Of a DNA stretch of 64,000 nucleotides, positions 24,705 to 33,591 are shown in pieces. Below the pieces are notes generated by a model that saw nothing but the letters and a program-made list of their open reading frames with translations, did no database searches and was not told the DNA's origin. Source of the DNA: Planctomycetaceae bacterium (lineage in GTDB: Bacteria; Planctomycetota; Phycisphaerae; UBA1845; UTPLA1); the NCBI GenBank assembly GCA_006969385.1, contig CP030884.1:744001-808000 (forward strand), given 5' to 3'. The translations under genes and the position numbers were made by a program. The first letter of the stretch is position 1. Each line of letters opens with the position of its first letter.

Positions 24705-26642
24705 CTATCCGAGGAAATCCAGCAACGACAGATTCAAATTGGCCGACCCCACTTGCAGGCTCGCCTGCAGCGCCGTTTGCGCTTGTTGGAATCGGGTTAC
24801 TGCCTCCACAAAGTCCACATCGCGCACTTCCGAGAGCAATATCTCGGTGGCTGCGACCGCGTCTTCGGTTTGATTCACACGGTTGCGCAGATCGCGCGAC
24901 CGCGCTCCGACGGCGCCAAGCACGTTAATGATCTCTTTGCGCAAATCGTCGATATCGTCGCCCGCTTCGGTAATTTCGCTTGAATCGTTGGCGATCAACG
25001 CATCGCGCAATCGATACAAAGCGCTAAATACGCCCGGTTGCGTGAACCCGCCCACCACATCGCCCGTTAGCCCCGTGCTACTGCCGGTCTTTAAGATGCC
25101 CAGCTCTTGCGCGGCGGGTTGATTCAGATTGTTGACGGTGATGTTGCCCGGCCCGCCCGCGCTCGTGAGTTGAATGCCGCCGCCATCGGGGCTGAGCGAT
25201 GCGGTGATGTCGGCACCAGCCGTGCCCGCCGCCGCGTTGATCTCATCCAACACATCCTGCAGCGTGATCGCACTCGAAATATCCACGGAGAACGCCACGC
25301 CGTTGGGATCGACGATTTCAAAGTCGGGGCCGTCAAATGTGTTGATGCCGCGGCCACCGTTCAAACGCGACAGTGGAACGCCGCCATCTAACGTGCGAAT
25401 GCCCAGCTCTTGCGCATCGTTGCCGCCGTTCTCACCGATAAGCAGCCGCGAACCGGCGACCAAGTTGCGAATTTGAATACCGTCGCCATTGGCGTTGATA
25501 TCCGCGCGAATGCCAACGCCCGACGCGTTGAGTCGATTCAACACATCCTGAATCGTCGTCGCGCTATCGAAGGTTACGACTGTCGATTGATCGCCGTTGG
25601 TGATCGTCACACCGTCGGTCAATGACAAGCCGCTGGGTTGAATATCCGCCAGCGCCGTTTGCAACGCGATGCGACGATTGACGTTGGTGCCCGTTAGCGC
25701 GATACCGGGGCCGGTCGATGAGCCTAGGATGCCCAGGTCGGTGGCCGTCGGCGCACTGCCCACGTTTTCCACCGTGATCGTGCTGAACGGTCCTGCTGTA
25801 AGTTGGAACGCGTTGCCACTTGTCGCATCGATCTGCAGCGTGACCGAACTTCCGACGGTGGCGGCCGCGTCGTTGAAGATGTCGATCACATCGCCGACGG
25901 TTTCCGCACCGGACAAATCCACGTCGAACGTTTGTCCCGGGCTCTCGGTGATGCGGATTTGACCGAGCGTAACGCCGCGTTCGGTCGCGCCGCGCAATTC
26001 GCTAACGCGTACGTTGTTGTTGATGGCAACATTAAAGTTCGCCGTGCCGCCGACGGTTTCCCGATCGATGCCGAAGAGCTTCTCCGCCGTCACGTTAAAG
26101 GGCCGCGTGAAACCGGGATCGACGAGCGTACGCAGATCGGCGAAGTCTCCCGCCAACGTCACGCGACCGAGCGCCGAGTTCAACGCCGGCTGCGTGGTCT
26201 GGCGACCACCAAACAAGAAGCGCGATTGATACTGTCGGTTACCGACGTTAAGCAGTTGATCGATGATGCCGTCGATGATGACGGCTTGCGATTCGCGCTC
26301 TTCCGCCGTTTGCAGGTTGCCCGCTTGTTCGCTGGCAATGCGCGCCGCTTCATTCAGCAGATCGGTGATTTCGGTGATCGATGAATCGGCCGCCGCCAGG
26401 AAGCCATCCGCAAAGCGCAGGTTGGAAAGAATCTGATCCTGGCTTTCGAGCGACTTGATCGAACGGGCGATGCGCTCCGAAGCGATTGGGTCGTCGGCGA
26501 TAGACAAAATGCGCCGGCCCGAACTGAGCTGTTGCTCGAGTTCGAACAGACTGACGGAGTTGTTCTGCAACTGCGAAAGCAGTGTGAACGTCCGCAAGCT
26601 GGTCGAAACCCGTGACAAATTGCCGGCAGCGCTAATGTTCAT
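24705..26642 (-). CDS. flgL: FlgL, hook-filament junction protein, enlarged
   Basis: The 645-residue protein keeps the flagellin-like ends: LEQQLSSGRRILSIADDP at the N-terminus and the C-terminal helix (FVEAVTRFQQAQTALQASLQ). FlgL forms the ring joining hook and filament. The E. coli protein is about 317 residues, so this one is roughly double. The extra length comes from several copies of a motif resembling the flagellin hook IN repeat (TVGDVIDIFNDAAATVG, TIQDVLNRLNASGVGI, TLQDVLDEINAAAGT). These would form an enlarged surface domain. It follows flgK by 37 bases. Confidence 0.9.
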   Translation of the reverse strand: MNISAAGNLSRVSTSLRTFTLLSQLQNNSVSLFELEQQLSSGRRILSIADDPIASERIARSIKSLESQDQILSNLRFADGFLAAADSSITEITDLLNEAARIASEQAGNLQTAEERESQAVIIDGIIDQLLNVGNRQYQSRFLFGGRQTTQPALNSALGRVTLAGDFADLRTLVDPGFTRPFNVTAEKLFGIDRETVGGTANFNVAINNNVRVSELRGATERGVTLGQIRITESPGQTFDVDLSGAETVGDVIDIFNDAAATVGSSVTLQIDATSGNAFQLTAGPFSTITVENVGSAPTATDLGILGSSTGPGIALTGTNVNRRIALQTALADIQPSGLSLTDGVTITNGDQSTVVTFDSATTIQDVLNRLNASGVGIRADINANGDGIQIRNLVAGSRLLIGENGGNDAQELGIRTLDGGVPLSRLNGGRGINTFDGPDFEIVDPNGVAFSVDISSAITLQDVLDEINAAAGTAGADITASLSPDGGGIQLTSAGGPGNITVNNLNQPAAQELGILKTGSSTGLTGDVVGGFTQPGVFSALYRLRDALIANDSSEITEAGDDIDDLRKEIINVLGAVGARSRDLRNRVNQTEDAVAATEILLSEVRDVDFVEAVTRFQQAQTALQASLQVGSANLNLSLLDFLG

Positions 26643-26679
26643 TTACTTTGCCAAACTCCTCGGCGAAAAATTCGCGGCC

Positions 26680-28386
26680 TTACCGCACCAATCCCAACAA
26701 CGTTTGCAACATCTCATCCACCACGTTTAGGTAACGAGCGGCCCCCTCGAACGCGCGCTGATACGAAATCAGGCTCAGCGCTTCTTCGTCGAGGTTCACG
26801 CCCGACAAACTTTCGCGCTGCACCGTCAATGCTTCGAAGATCACGTCCGACGCTTCCGCAGCACTCGTTGCCGACGACGAACTCACCGCCAGGTTTGCAA
26901 TCGTCGTCGTGTAATATTCGTTTAATGAGGCCCCACCCAAACTTGCGACGGCGATATCCTGCACGCCCGCCAACAGCGTCGCGTTGCTACCGTCGCCCGG
27001 CAGGTTCGATCGACCCGCCGCCAACAAGTTGAGGTTGCCCGCGATCAGGGGATTCACATCGGCCGTGAGTGAGTCGTATCCCGTGAAGAACGTGTTCACG
27101 CCCAACGCCGCCAGCGTGCCCGACGTGTCATCCGAAAACGTGAACTCAAAGCCCGCATCCGCCGCAAACTCCACCCGACCGTCGGCCAGAATCGTCGCCG
27201 TAAAGTTCGGTACGTTCGCGTTGATATCCGCCACCAGCGAATCGAGCGTGGTATCGGCACCGATGCCATCCAGATTCACGTTGATCTGCGTGCGCACCGT
27301 CTCGCCACTGGCGGCGTCGCGCACATCGATGAAGAACGAGCCCGTCTCGGGGAAGAAGTTCAACTGCGTATCGGGCGAGTTGAGCGGTATCGTCGTATCC
27401 TGTACCGCGTTCAAACCAGTGACCGTCGTCAGGCCTTCCAGCCCCTGGCCCGACGAATGAATCTTGTTCACCTCAAAAATCAACGCTGCCGTCAATTCGT
27501 CCAGTCGCTGCACCTGCTCGACGTTATGAATATCGCGTGCCCGCACCAGCCCCTCGATCTGACCGCTGCCCGAATCGATCAAACCATTATTGATGCGCAG
27601 GCGAATCGTCGATTGCACGAAACCATTCGCATCCGTCTCTACCTCGGTCGTGAGCCCAAAGCTTTCGCCGAACTGGATCAGCGATTCGTTACCGATGTAA
27701 ACGTTCACCGCACCATTGGGTTGTTCGCGGGTAACGACTTCAAAAATCTCGGACAACTCGCTGAGCAACTGATCGCGCTGGTCGCGCAGCGCCGCGGCCT
27801 GACCGTTCGAGCCGGCCTCCGCCAGTACGATGCGTTCGTTCAGGTCGGCAATTTGCGAGGCCAGTTGATCGCCCGTCCGCACGGCCGTCGTGATTTCCTG
27901 ATTGATTTCGTTGCGCGCCGCCAGCAAGTCGCTGCGGATATCGCGAATCTTCTGCGTCAGCGTCACGCCGGTGTTCACCACGATGCCGCGCGTGGCGATG
28001 TTCTCGGGATTGTTTTGTAAATCGTTGACCGCGCTGAAAAACTCGGAGACCAGACTGCCCAGATTGGTATCACCCAATGGGTTCAGCACGGCCTCGATGC
28101 GATTGAGCGCGTCGCGCTCGATATTCGCCGACGTGCGATCGCCGATGGCCGTGCGCAGACGCGTTTGCAACGACTCGCTAATCTGCCGGCGGATGTTGCT
28201 CACCTGCACACCACGACCGAGTTGCCCCGCCGTCGTGATGTTGCCGGGCAACGCCGACAGCCGCGTCGTCGACCGCGTGTAGCCGGGCGTGGACACGTTG
28301 GCGATGTTCTGCCCCGTGACTTGCAGCGCCGCCTGATAGGCCGACAGCGCCGTGCGCCCCACACTAAATGCCGATGTCAATCCCAT
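26680..28386 (-). CDS. flgK: FlgK, hook-associated protein 1
   Basis: The 568-residue protein starts with the rod/hook motif ALQVTGQNIANVSTPGYTR and ends with EEALSLISYQRAFEGAARYL, the paired terminal helices of FlgK. It forms the first junction ring on the hook. The length is normal for the family. The middle contains an IN-like repeat (TLDSLVADINANVPNFTATI). It lies between the chaperone gene flgN (three-base gap) and flgL, the usual order. Export would use the flagellar type III apparatus, whose genes are not in this window. Confidence 0.95.
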   Translation of the reverse strand: MGLTSAFSVGRTALSAYQAALQVTGQNIANVSTPGYTRSTTRLSALPGNITTAGQLGRGVQVSNIRRQISESLQTRLRTAIGDRTSANIERDALNRIEAVLNPLGDTNLGSLVSEFFSAVNDLQNNPENIATRGIVVNTGVTLTQKIRDIRSDLLAARNEINQEITTAVRTGDQLASQIADLNERIVLAEAGSNGQAAALRDQRDQLLSELSEIFEVVTREQPNGAVNVYIGNESLIQFGESFGLTTEVETDANGFVQSTIRLRINNGLIDSGSGQIEGLVRARDIHNVEQVQRLDELTAALIFEVNKIHSSGQGLEGLTTVTGLNAVQDTTIPLNSPDTQLNFFPETGSFFIDVRDAASGETVRTQINVNLDGIGADTTLDSLVADINANVPNFTATILADGRVEFAADAGFEFTFSDDTSGTLAALGVNTFFTGYDSLTADVNPLIAGNLNLLAAGRSNLPGDGSNATLLAGVQDIAVASLGGASLNEYYTTTIANLAVSSSSATSAAEASDVIFEALTVQRESLSGVNLDEEALSLISYQRAFEGAARYLNVVDEMLQTLLGLVR

Positions 28387-28389
28387 TTG

Positions 28390-28911
28390 TTATACCACCG
28401 CATCCAGCACACCGGCGTTGGCATTGGTGCGCCGACTGCCCGTGTCGCCATACGTATCGTTACCGTCACTTTGCGCAAATGCCGAGAACAGAACCTTGAA
28501 ATGCTTGAGCATCTCGCGGCAAACCAATTCGACTGTGCGATTGATCTCCGCCACCTTCAACATGTTCATGCGCAACTCTTCGCCCAGCGCGAGCAACCGA
28601 TGCTGCAAGGTGCTCGGCATCGCCCGCACGAGCGAACGCAAGGTAATGCGCTCCGGCTTGTCCGGTCGCGCCATGCCCAGCGCTTCGCAGATATCCGCTA
28701 CCAAACGGCGTCGCTTCATATCCAACTCGGACAGCGCGCCGGCAATATCCGATTCTTCATGGCATATCTGCGCGATCTGATCGGGGTCGCTCGTTCGCAT
28801 CGCGTCGAGCTTGCGCCGCAGAATGCCTTGCTGTAGTTCGTGCATCGCGATCATGCGGTCGAGTACCGTCGCCAAATCGTCTGCCAGGATGTCCAAACAC
28901 TCGCGATTCAT
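28390..28911 (-). CDS. flgN: FlgN-like export chaperone
   Basis: This is a 173-residue, all-helical, charged protein with the FlgN layout: an early hydrophobic helix (LADDLATVLDRMIAMHELQQ) followed by long amphipathic helices. FlgN binds the C-termini of FlgK and FlgL and delivers them to the export gate. Sequence conservation in this family is low, so position carries much of the weight: it sits three bases before flgK, and its start overlaps the flgJ-like stop by four bases (ATGA). The C-terminal 30 residues are Asp/Asn-rich and probably disordered. Confidence 0.82.
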   Translation of the reverse strand: MNRECLDILADDLATVLDRMIAMHELQQGILRRKLDAMRTSDPDQIAQICHEESDIAGALSELDMKRRRLVADICEALGMARPDKPERITLRSLVRAMPSTLQHRLLALGEELRMNMLKVAEINRTVELVCREMLKHFKVLFSAFAQSDGNDTYGDTGSRRTNANAGVLDAVV

Positions 28912-29312
28912 GCTGCGCGCGACTCCTTTTGTTCGTTAGTGTTCTGCGTCGCTGCGGCCGTGCTCGCTTCATCGCGCAAGTGCCGCGTCATGGCTTCGTA
29001 GATTCGATTCGACATCGGATCGTTGGGGGAGCGGCCGATGCGGCGCGCATATTCCTGATACAACTGACCCTTGAAGATCTCTTCGCCGCGCCCGCCGTGG
29101 AAGTACTCGCTCTTGAACTTCGAATCCTGCAACTGGCTCAACAGCGTGCCGTAGAAAATGGTGCCGACAAAATCCCCCACCTGCTCGCGCAACTTCGGGT
29201 TCGCGACCGAAGCCTTCTGCGCCGCCGCCGCGCGTTGCGTAAACGCCGTTTGGCCGTTGATGGCGTTGGCGTTTTGCAACGCGCTGTCGAATTGGCTGCT
29301 AATCTGCGTCAT
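28908..29312 (-). CDS. flgJ: FlgJ-type rod-binding protein without muramidase domain
   Basis: The 134-residue protein consists only of the rod-binding domain: LREQVGDFVGTIFYGTLLSQ followed by GGRGEEIFKGQLYQEYARRI. In enteric bacteria FlgJ carries a C-terminal glucosaminidase that opens peptidoglycan for the rod. This protein stops after the first domain, as in many non-proteobacterial phyla, so cell-wall hydrolysis must come from another protein. The Gln/Ala/Thr-rich tail is disordered. It is 20 bases after flgI and overlaps flgN. Confidence 0.85.
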   Translation of the reverse strand: MTQISSQFDSALQNANAINGQTAFTQRAAAAQKASVANPKLREQVGDFVGTIFYGTLLSQLQDSKFKSEYFHGGRGEEIFKGQLYQEYARRIGRSPNDPMSNRIYEAMTRHLRDEASTAAATQNTNEQKESRAA

Positions 29313-29332
29313 AACGATTCACTTCGCCGCGG

Positions 29333-30439
29333 CTAGTCGCGGATAATCAGCTTCCCTCGTATCTGCCCGTTGGCATGCAGATTTTCGATTATCTGAATAA
29401 TGTCTTCCGCCGGCACGTTGAGAAGATTTAGCCGACTCACCAACGTGCGCAACTTTGCACCGCCGCGACGCGTCGTGTTGATGCCCACGGCGCGATCGTT
29501 GCGAATCTCGGGTGTGTCGGGCGTCGGCTCGGGTGGCGGATTGACCGTGGTGATCGTTAAACCTTCGTGCACAATCACCGTCGGCGCGATCTCCACGCCG
29601 GCACCGATCGACATCGTCTTGGTGCGCCGATTGATGACGATGCGGCTTTCACCGCGCGGCATCAGCAATTCGAGCCCTTCCACGCGACCGATGAACGCCA
29701 CCGGGTCGTTCAATGCTTCCGGCGGGATTTGCACGATCACGTTCTTCGGGCCGATCGCCTGCGAGACGCGGCGGATCTGACCGATCTCGCTTTGATCTTC
29801 ATTGATCGTTTGTTCGATCACCGCAGCCAATGCGTGCGACGCATGCACGTCTTCAACGACCAGTGTGAATTGCCCAAGTTCGTTGAGATAGTTATGGACG
29901 ATGTCTTCTTCCATCACCGCCCCGCCGGGGATCGTGCCGGTCGTCGGTTCGCGCTTGGCGTCGGTCACGCGAATACCGCCCTGAGCGAAGGCAAAGATCA
30001 TGTCGAGCCCCGGCCCCTGTAGCGGCGTCATCACCAAACGCCCACCGAGCAGACTTTCCGCCTCACCGACCGCGCTCACCTTCACATCAACGCGGTCACC
30101 TTCGCGCACCCCGTTTTCCGGCAGCGTGACATCGACCCAGACCAAGGCGATGTTCTCACCGCGATTGAGTTCTTCCGCGGCGACGGGAATGTTGAACTTG
30201 GCCAGCATCGACACCATCGCGCGAATCGCCGGGGCATACTGCCCGCCGTCGCCGGTGCCGTTTAAACCCACGACCAAACCGTAGCCCGACAACGTATTGA
30301 TGCGACGGCCCTTCAGGTGCGTCACATCCGCAATCGTCGTCTGCGCGTACGCCTCTGCTGCGCACAAATTTAGGCAAACACCTAAAATAGCGCCGAGCCA
30401 TTGCATTCGCATTCGATTTGTACGGCTTCGCGTGTTCAT
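29333..30439 (-). CDS. flgI: FlgI, flagellar P-ring protein
   Basis: The protein of about 368 residues has a signal peptide ending AAEAYA and then the highly conserved LKGRRINTLSGYGLVVGLNG and GTGDG. Later FlgI hallmarks are present too: LLGGRLVMTPLQGPG, GPKNVIVQIPPEA and MSIGAGVEIAPTVIVHEGL. It forms the periplasmic ring around the rod in peptidoglycan. The start was placed at ATG 30439 rather than 30484 because it fits the signal peptide. An AAGAGAG lies close but with tight spacing. Presence of FlgI and FlgH together shows a Gram-negative-type envelope with an outer membrane. Confidence 0.93.
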   Translation of the reverse strand: MNTRSRTNRMRMQWLGAILGVCLNLCAAEAYAQTTIADVTHLKGRRINTLSGYGLVVGLNGTGDGGQYAPAIRAMVSMLAKFNIPVAAEELNRGENIALVWVDVTLPENGVREGDRVDVKVSAVGEAESLLGGRLVMTPLQGPGLDMIFAFAQGGIRVTDAKREPTTGTIPGGAVMEEDIVHNYLNELGQFTLVVEDVHASHALAAVIEQTINEDQSEIGQIRRVSQAIGPKNVIVQIPPEALNDPVAFIGRVEGLELLMPRGESRIVINRRTKTMSIGAGVEIAPTVIVHEGLTITTVNPPPEPTPDTPEIRNDRAVGINTTRRGGAKLRTLVSRLNLLNVPAEDIIQIIENLHANGQIRGKLIIRD

Positions 30440-30559
30440 AACTCTCTTGGCGTCGTTCCTCGTCGTTCGCACTTCGCATATCACCGTGACCGCTTCCTAG
30501 CGGGCCCGGCTCTGATGAACCCAATCGCTCAATCACCCAATCACAAAATCACCAAACCC

Positions 30560-31402
30560 CTAGAAGGGTTTGACGTAATCCAACAGTTCCTTCAGCCAGC
30601 CCCTCTTAGTCGCATCCTGCACCGCACCCGTCGGTGCCGTCCCGATCTTCAGGCCGAAAATCTTGTCGCTTGTCACCGTGTTATCCGGGCCCAAGTCGCG
30701 CTGGGCGATCTCGCCCGCTAACACCAGTGATTGATTGTCGTGATCCGAATCGATCGAATACGACGCCACGACGATCAAATTGCCATTGGGCTTGATGTCG
30801 ATCACTTTGCCCTGCATGCGCGTTTCGAGGATGTCCTGCCGATCCGAGCGACCGAGGTTGCGCAGCTCGTTCTCGTGCTCGAACGCCACCCGCGGATTGC
30901 CCGTCGGAAACTGCTGCTGCTCCCACTTGCTGTTGTGAATGCGGAACCACGCATTGAGCTGGCTTTCGATATCCCATTCGTTGCGCTGCTCCAACCGCGC
31001 ATCAACGCGCGAACGATAGCGATGTCGCACGATGACGCCGACCAGATCGTTCACCTTCAACACGCGCGGCTGCGGTAACGGCGTCGAGATCAGCGACGCC
31101 TGTGCCAACGCATCGTTCTGCGTGTTTTGTTGGCCCGTTTGCGGGTTGGTCGCGCCGTTCTGATTTTGGTTCGGCGTAGGCGGGCCCATTTGGTTGTTGA
31201 GCGTGTTGATCCCAAACCGCATCGCCGGTGGTTGTGTGCCGGCGTTCATGCGTAGCGCACCGTTGGCGGCGGGCCGCGTCGTTAGTTGCTGCACGCGCGC
31301 CGAGCGTTGCTTGTGCGCGCGAAACAGCGAACTGCTCTGCGCCAACGCCCAGCCGCTGGTCAAAAAGATCGTTAGTAACATGATCGGAATCATCCGCTTC
31401 AT
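30560..31402 (-). CDS. flgH: FlgH, flagellar L-ring protein without lipobox
   Basis: The C-terminal half matches FlgH: VLKVNDLVGVIVRHRYRSRV, ILETRMQGKVIDIKPNGNL and QSLVLAGEIAQRDL. The ring sits in the outer membrane. Two features are unusual. The signal peptide ends GWALAQ with no Cys, and the protein contains no cysteine at all, so it cannot be a lipoprotein as in enteric bacteria. A low-complexity Asn/Gln/Pro-rich linker (about 70-100) precedes the conserved part. AAGGA at seven bases supports ATG 31402. It lies 13 bases after flgA. The 120-base gap to flgI holds a decayed tandem of CAATCA-like units. Confidence 0.9.
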   Translation of the reverse strand: MKRMIPIMLLTIFLTSGWALAQSSSLFRAHKQRSARVQQLTTRPAANGALRMNAGTQPPAMRFGINTLNNQMGPPTPNQNQNGATNPQTGQQNTQNDALAQASLISTPLPQPRVLKVNDLVGVIVRHRYRSRVDARLEQRNEWDIESQLNAWFRIHNSKWEQQQFPTGNPRVAFEHENELRNLGRSDRQDILETRMQGKVIDIKPNGNLIVVASYSIDSDHDNQSLVLAGEIAQRDLGPDNTVTSDKIFGLKIGTAPTGAVQDATKRGWLKELLDYVKPF

Positions 31403-31415
31403 GAATTCGTCCTTC

Positions 31416-32669
31416 CTATCGTTGCGCCACCAAATCGGAGCGACCGAACGTCACCACACCCGGCCCCGTCACCATCGCATCGATGATGTCGCGCTTGCGG
31501 TGGCTGCCATTCTTCGCCACGGGAATGACATCTCCGAGCGCGCCTTCTTTTTGTGCCTTGCCCAGCGTGGTGATCTGCACCCCACCACCGCCGATCAAAA
31601 TCTTGACTGTCTCACCGCGCCGAATCAGTGGCTGCTCTTTCAGCGCTCGTGCCGTCAGCATGTCGCCTTCGGGAATGAAGCGCGTGGCTTCGTAACCGAT
31701 AGCCAACTCCATGTCGGAGAGCCCGACGCCATCGAGACTGTCGAAGCGCCGCTTCTCCACGCGCAAGTCGCGTTGGCTCACGGTTTGACCGCGATTGATC
31801 GGTCGTCGGGCCACCAAGACGGGTCGTAACAATTCAACTTGTGCGACGACGGGCAGCGTTTTGACACGTTGACCGCCCTGATAGACATCCACTTCGAGAC
31901 CGACCAAGCCGAGTCGAATCGGATCGCGCTCGTGCACCTCGAAAGACGGCTGCCCAGCACCGCTTTGCGCAACTTCGCGCAGTAGATCGATGCGACGATT
32001 GAGAGCGACGTCTATTTCGCCATTGAGGTCGGGAATGCGCGCCTCGATGAAAGACCGCACCGCCGCTTCTAATGAGTCGGTCGGGGGCTGCACGTGCTGA
32101 TTGCGTTGCGGGATACCGTTCGCCGATCCGTGGCCAACACCTGTATGCTGATGACTGTGGCTGCAGGCATGATGATGCCCTGCACGGGGGCTTGCATGTC
32201 GCGCTGAAGAAGTATGCGACCGATGCGTATGGCTTCTCTTCGAAGCACGATGCGCGTGAGCATGACCGACTGCGTTCCCCGGAACTTGCCGTTGCGCACC
32301 ATGCGGCGTCGACGTGCCTACTTGCTGTACCTTCAGCCGCGTTACTTCGCAACGCAGCGAACCATAAATGCGAACATCCGCCAGATTCGCACCGGCGGCT
32401 TTCAATAATTGGGAGATTTCGTTGGCATGAACGACGCGCTTGCCACCTGCACGGGAAACTTCGGCCAGCACAACGGCGCGCATTTCACGCGTTAGCTCGG
32501 GATCGAAATCGCGCAACACCGCCACATCGCCAACCGTGATGCGCGCTTTCAGAATCTCGGCCTGGGGCAGAATGCGTATCGCCCCCGCCTGCGCCAGCGC
32601 GGGGCACAAACACCCTACGATCAACGCGCTACCGAAATGTCGAAAACATCCATGTCTTCGTCGCATCAT
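31416..32669 (-). CDS. flgA: FlgA, P-ring chaperone, with histidine-rich insertion
   Basis: The protein of about 417 residues starts with a signal peptide and an N-terminal domain (ITVGDVAVLRDFDPEL), and ends with a SAF domain (LVARRPINRGQTVSQRDLR and KALKEQPLIRRGETVKILIG-like sequence). The last 60 residues (GALGDVIPVAKNGSHRKRDI) are typical of FlgA, the periplasmic chaperone for FlgI. Between the two halves is a linker in which residues 135-180 hold 14 histidines, encoded by 32130-32267. This insertion is unusual for FlgA and could bind Zn, Ni or Cu. ATG 32669 is preceded by GGAG at five bases. It follows flgG by 45 bases. Confidence 0.9.
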   Translation of the reverse strand: MMRRRHGCFRHFGSALIVGCLCPALAQAGAIRILPQAEILKARITVGDVAVLRDFDPELTREMRAVVLAEVSRAGGKRVVHANEISQLLKAAGANLADVRIYGSLRCEVTRLKVQQVGTSTPHGAQRQVPGNAVGHAHAHRASKRSHTHRSHTSSARHASPRAGHHHACSHSHQHTGVGHGSANGIPQRNQHVQPPTDSLEAAVRSFIEARIPDLNGEIDVALNRRIDLLREVAQSGAGQPSFEVHERDPIRLGLVGLEVDVYQGGQRVKTLPVVAQVELLRPVLVARRPINRGQTVSQRDLRVEKRRFDSLDGVGLSDMELAIGYEATRFIPEGDMLTARALKEQPLIRRGETVKILIGGGGVQITTLGKAQKEGALGDVIPVAKNGSHRKRDIIDAMVTGPGVVTFGRSDLVAQR

Positions 32670-32714
32670 GACGTCTCCGCCGTCTTTCGCTTTCCCCACT
32701 GACTACCTAGACGG

Positions 32715-33521
32715 TTATCTCCTCAACTGATTGATGACCTGCAGCGATTCATCCGCTGTTTGAATGGCTTGCGAATTCAACTCAAACGATCGTTGCGTTC
32801 GGATAAGTTCGATCAGTTCGCGTGCCGGATCGACGTTGGATAGTTCCAGATTTCCTTGCAGCACCAGCCCCGCACCATCTTGACCCGGATTGGCTTCGAT
32901 CGGCGGGCCCGATGCATCGGTTTGCTGGAACAAATTGGCCCCCAGTTGCTTGAGGCCCGTGTTGTTAACGAAGCGCGCCAGCAGTAGCTGTCCCGCATCG
33001 GCTTGTTGGGTTTGACCGGCCGGCGTGAAGCTCACGAGCCCCACCTGGCTGATCGATACATCCTTGGCATCCTGCGGAATATTGATATTCGGCTCGACGC
33101 GTGCGCCCGGCAGATTTCCCAACACCAAGTTGCCATCGGCATTGAGCGTGAAGTTGCCCGCCCGCGTAAAGACGGTTTGTTCCTGCCCGTCGATAAACGC
33201 CTGCACTTGAAAGAAGCCGTCACCTTCGATCAAGAGGTCAAACGCACCTTGGGTTTGCTCGACGCTTCCCTGCGTGAAATCTTGCTGCGTACTCGAAAGC
33301 TGCACCCCGATACCGACCTGCTTGCCCATCGGCAAGAATTCATCCAAGCCGTTGCGCTGACCCGGCGGCTGCAACTGACGGTAGAGAATGTCTTCAAAGT
33401 TGGGCCGCGAGCGCTTAAACGCGACGGTATCGATGTTTGCCAGGTTGTTGGCAATCACCTCCAGCTTGAGGTCCATCGTCCTCAACCCCGTCGCCGCTGT
33501 GTACATCGACTGAATGCCCAT
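32715..33521 (-). CDS. flgG: FlgG, distal rod protein
   Basis: The 268-residue protein is a standard FlgG: MGIQSMYTAATGLRTMDLKL, the flagellar rod signature IANNLANIDTVAFKRSR, DLLIEGDGFFQV, and the C-terminal LELSNVDPARELIELIRTQR and FELNSQAIQTADESLQ. It builds the distal rod that passes the P and L rings. Length and both terminal helices are normal. It follows flgF after 70 bases and precedes flgA. Confidence 0.96.
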   Translation of the reverse strand: MGIQSMYTAATGLRTMDLKLEVIANNLANIDTVAFKRSRPNFEDILYRQLQPPGQRNGLDEFLPMGKQVGIGVQLSSTQQDFTQGSVEQTQGAFDLLIEGDGFFQVQAFIDGQEQTVFTRAGNFTLNADGNLVLGNLPGARVEPNINIPQDAKDVSISQVGLVSFTPAGQTQQADAGQLLLARFVNNTGLKQLGANLFQQTDASGPPIEANPGQDGAGLVLQGNLELSNVDPARELIELIRTQRSFELNSQAIQTADESLQVINQLRR

Positions 33522-33591
33522 ACGCTCGTCGTCGCCCTATTTCAAAATAGACTTTCGCCTAATTGCGTTCTCGTATCCCTTCCGCTCGCCG

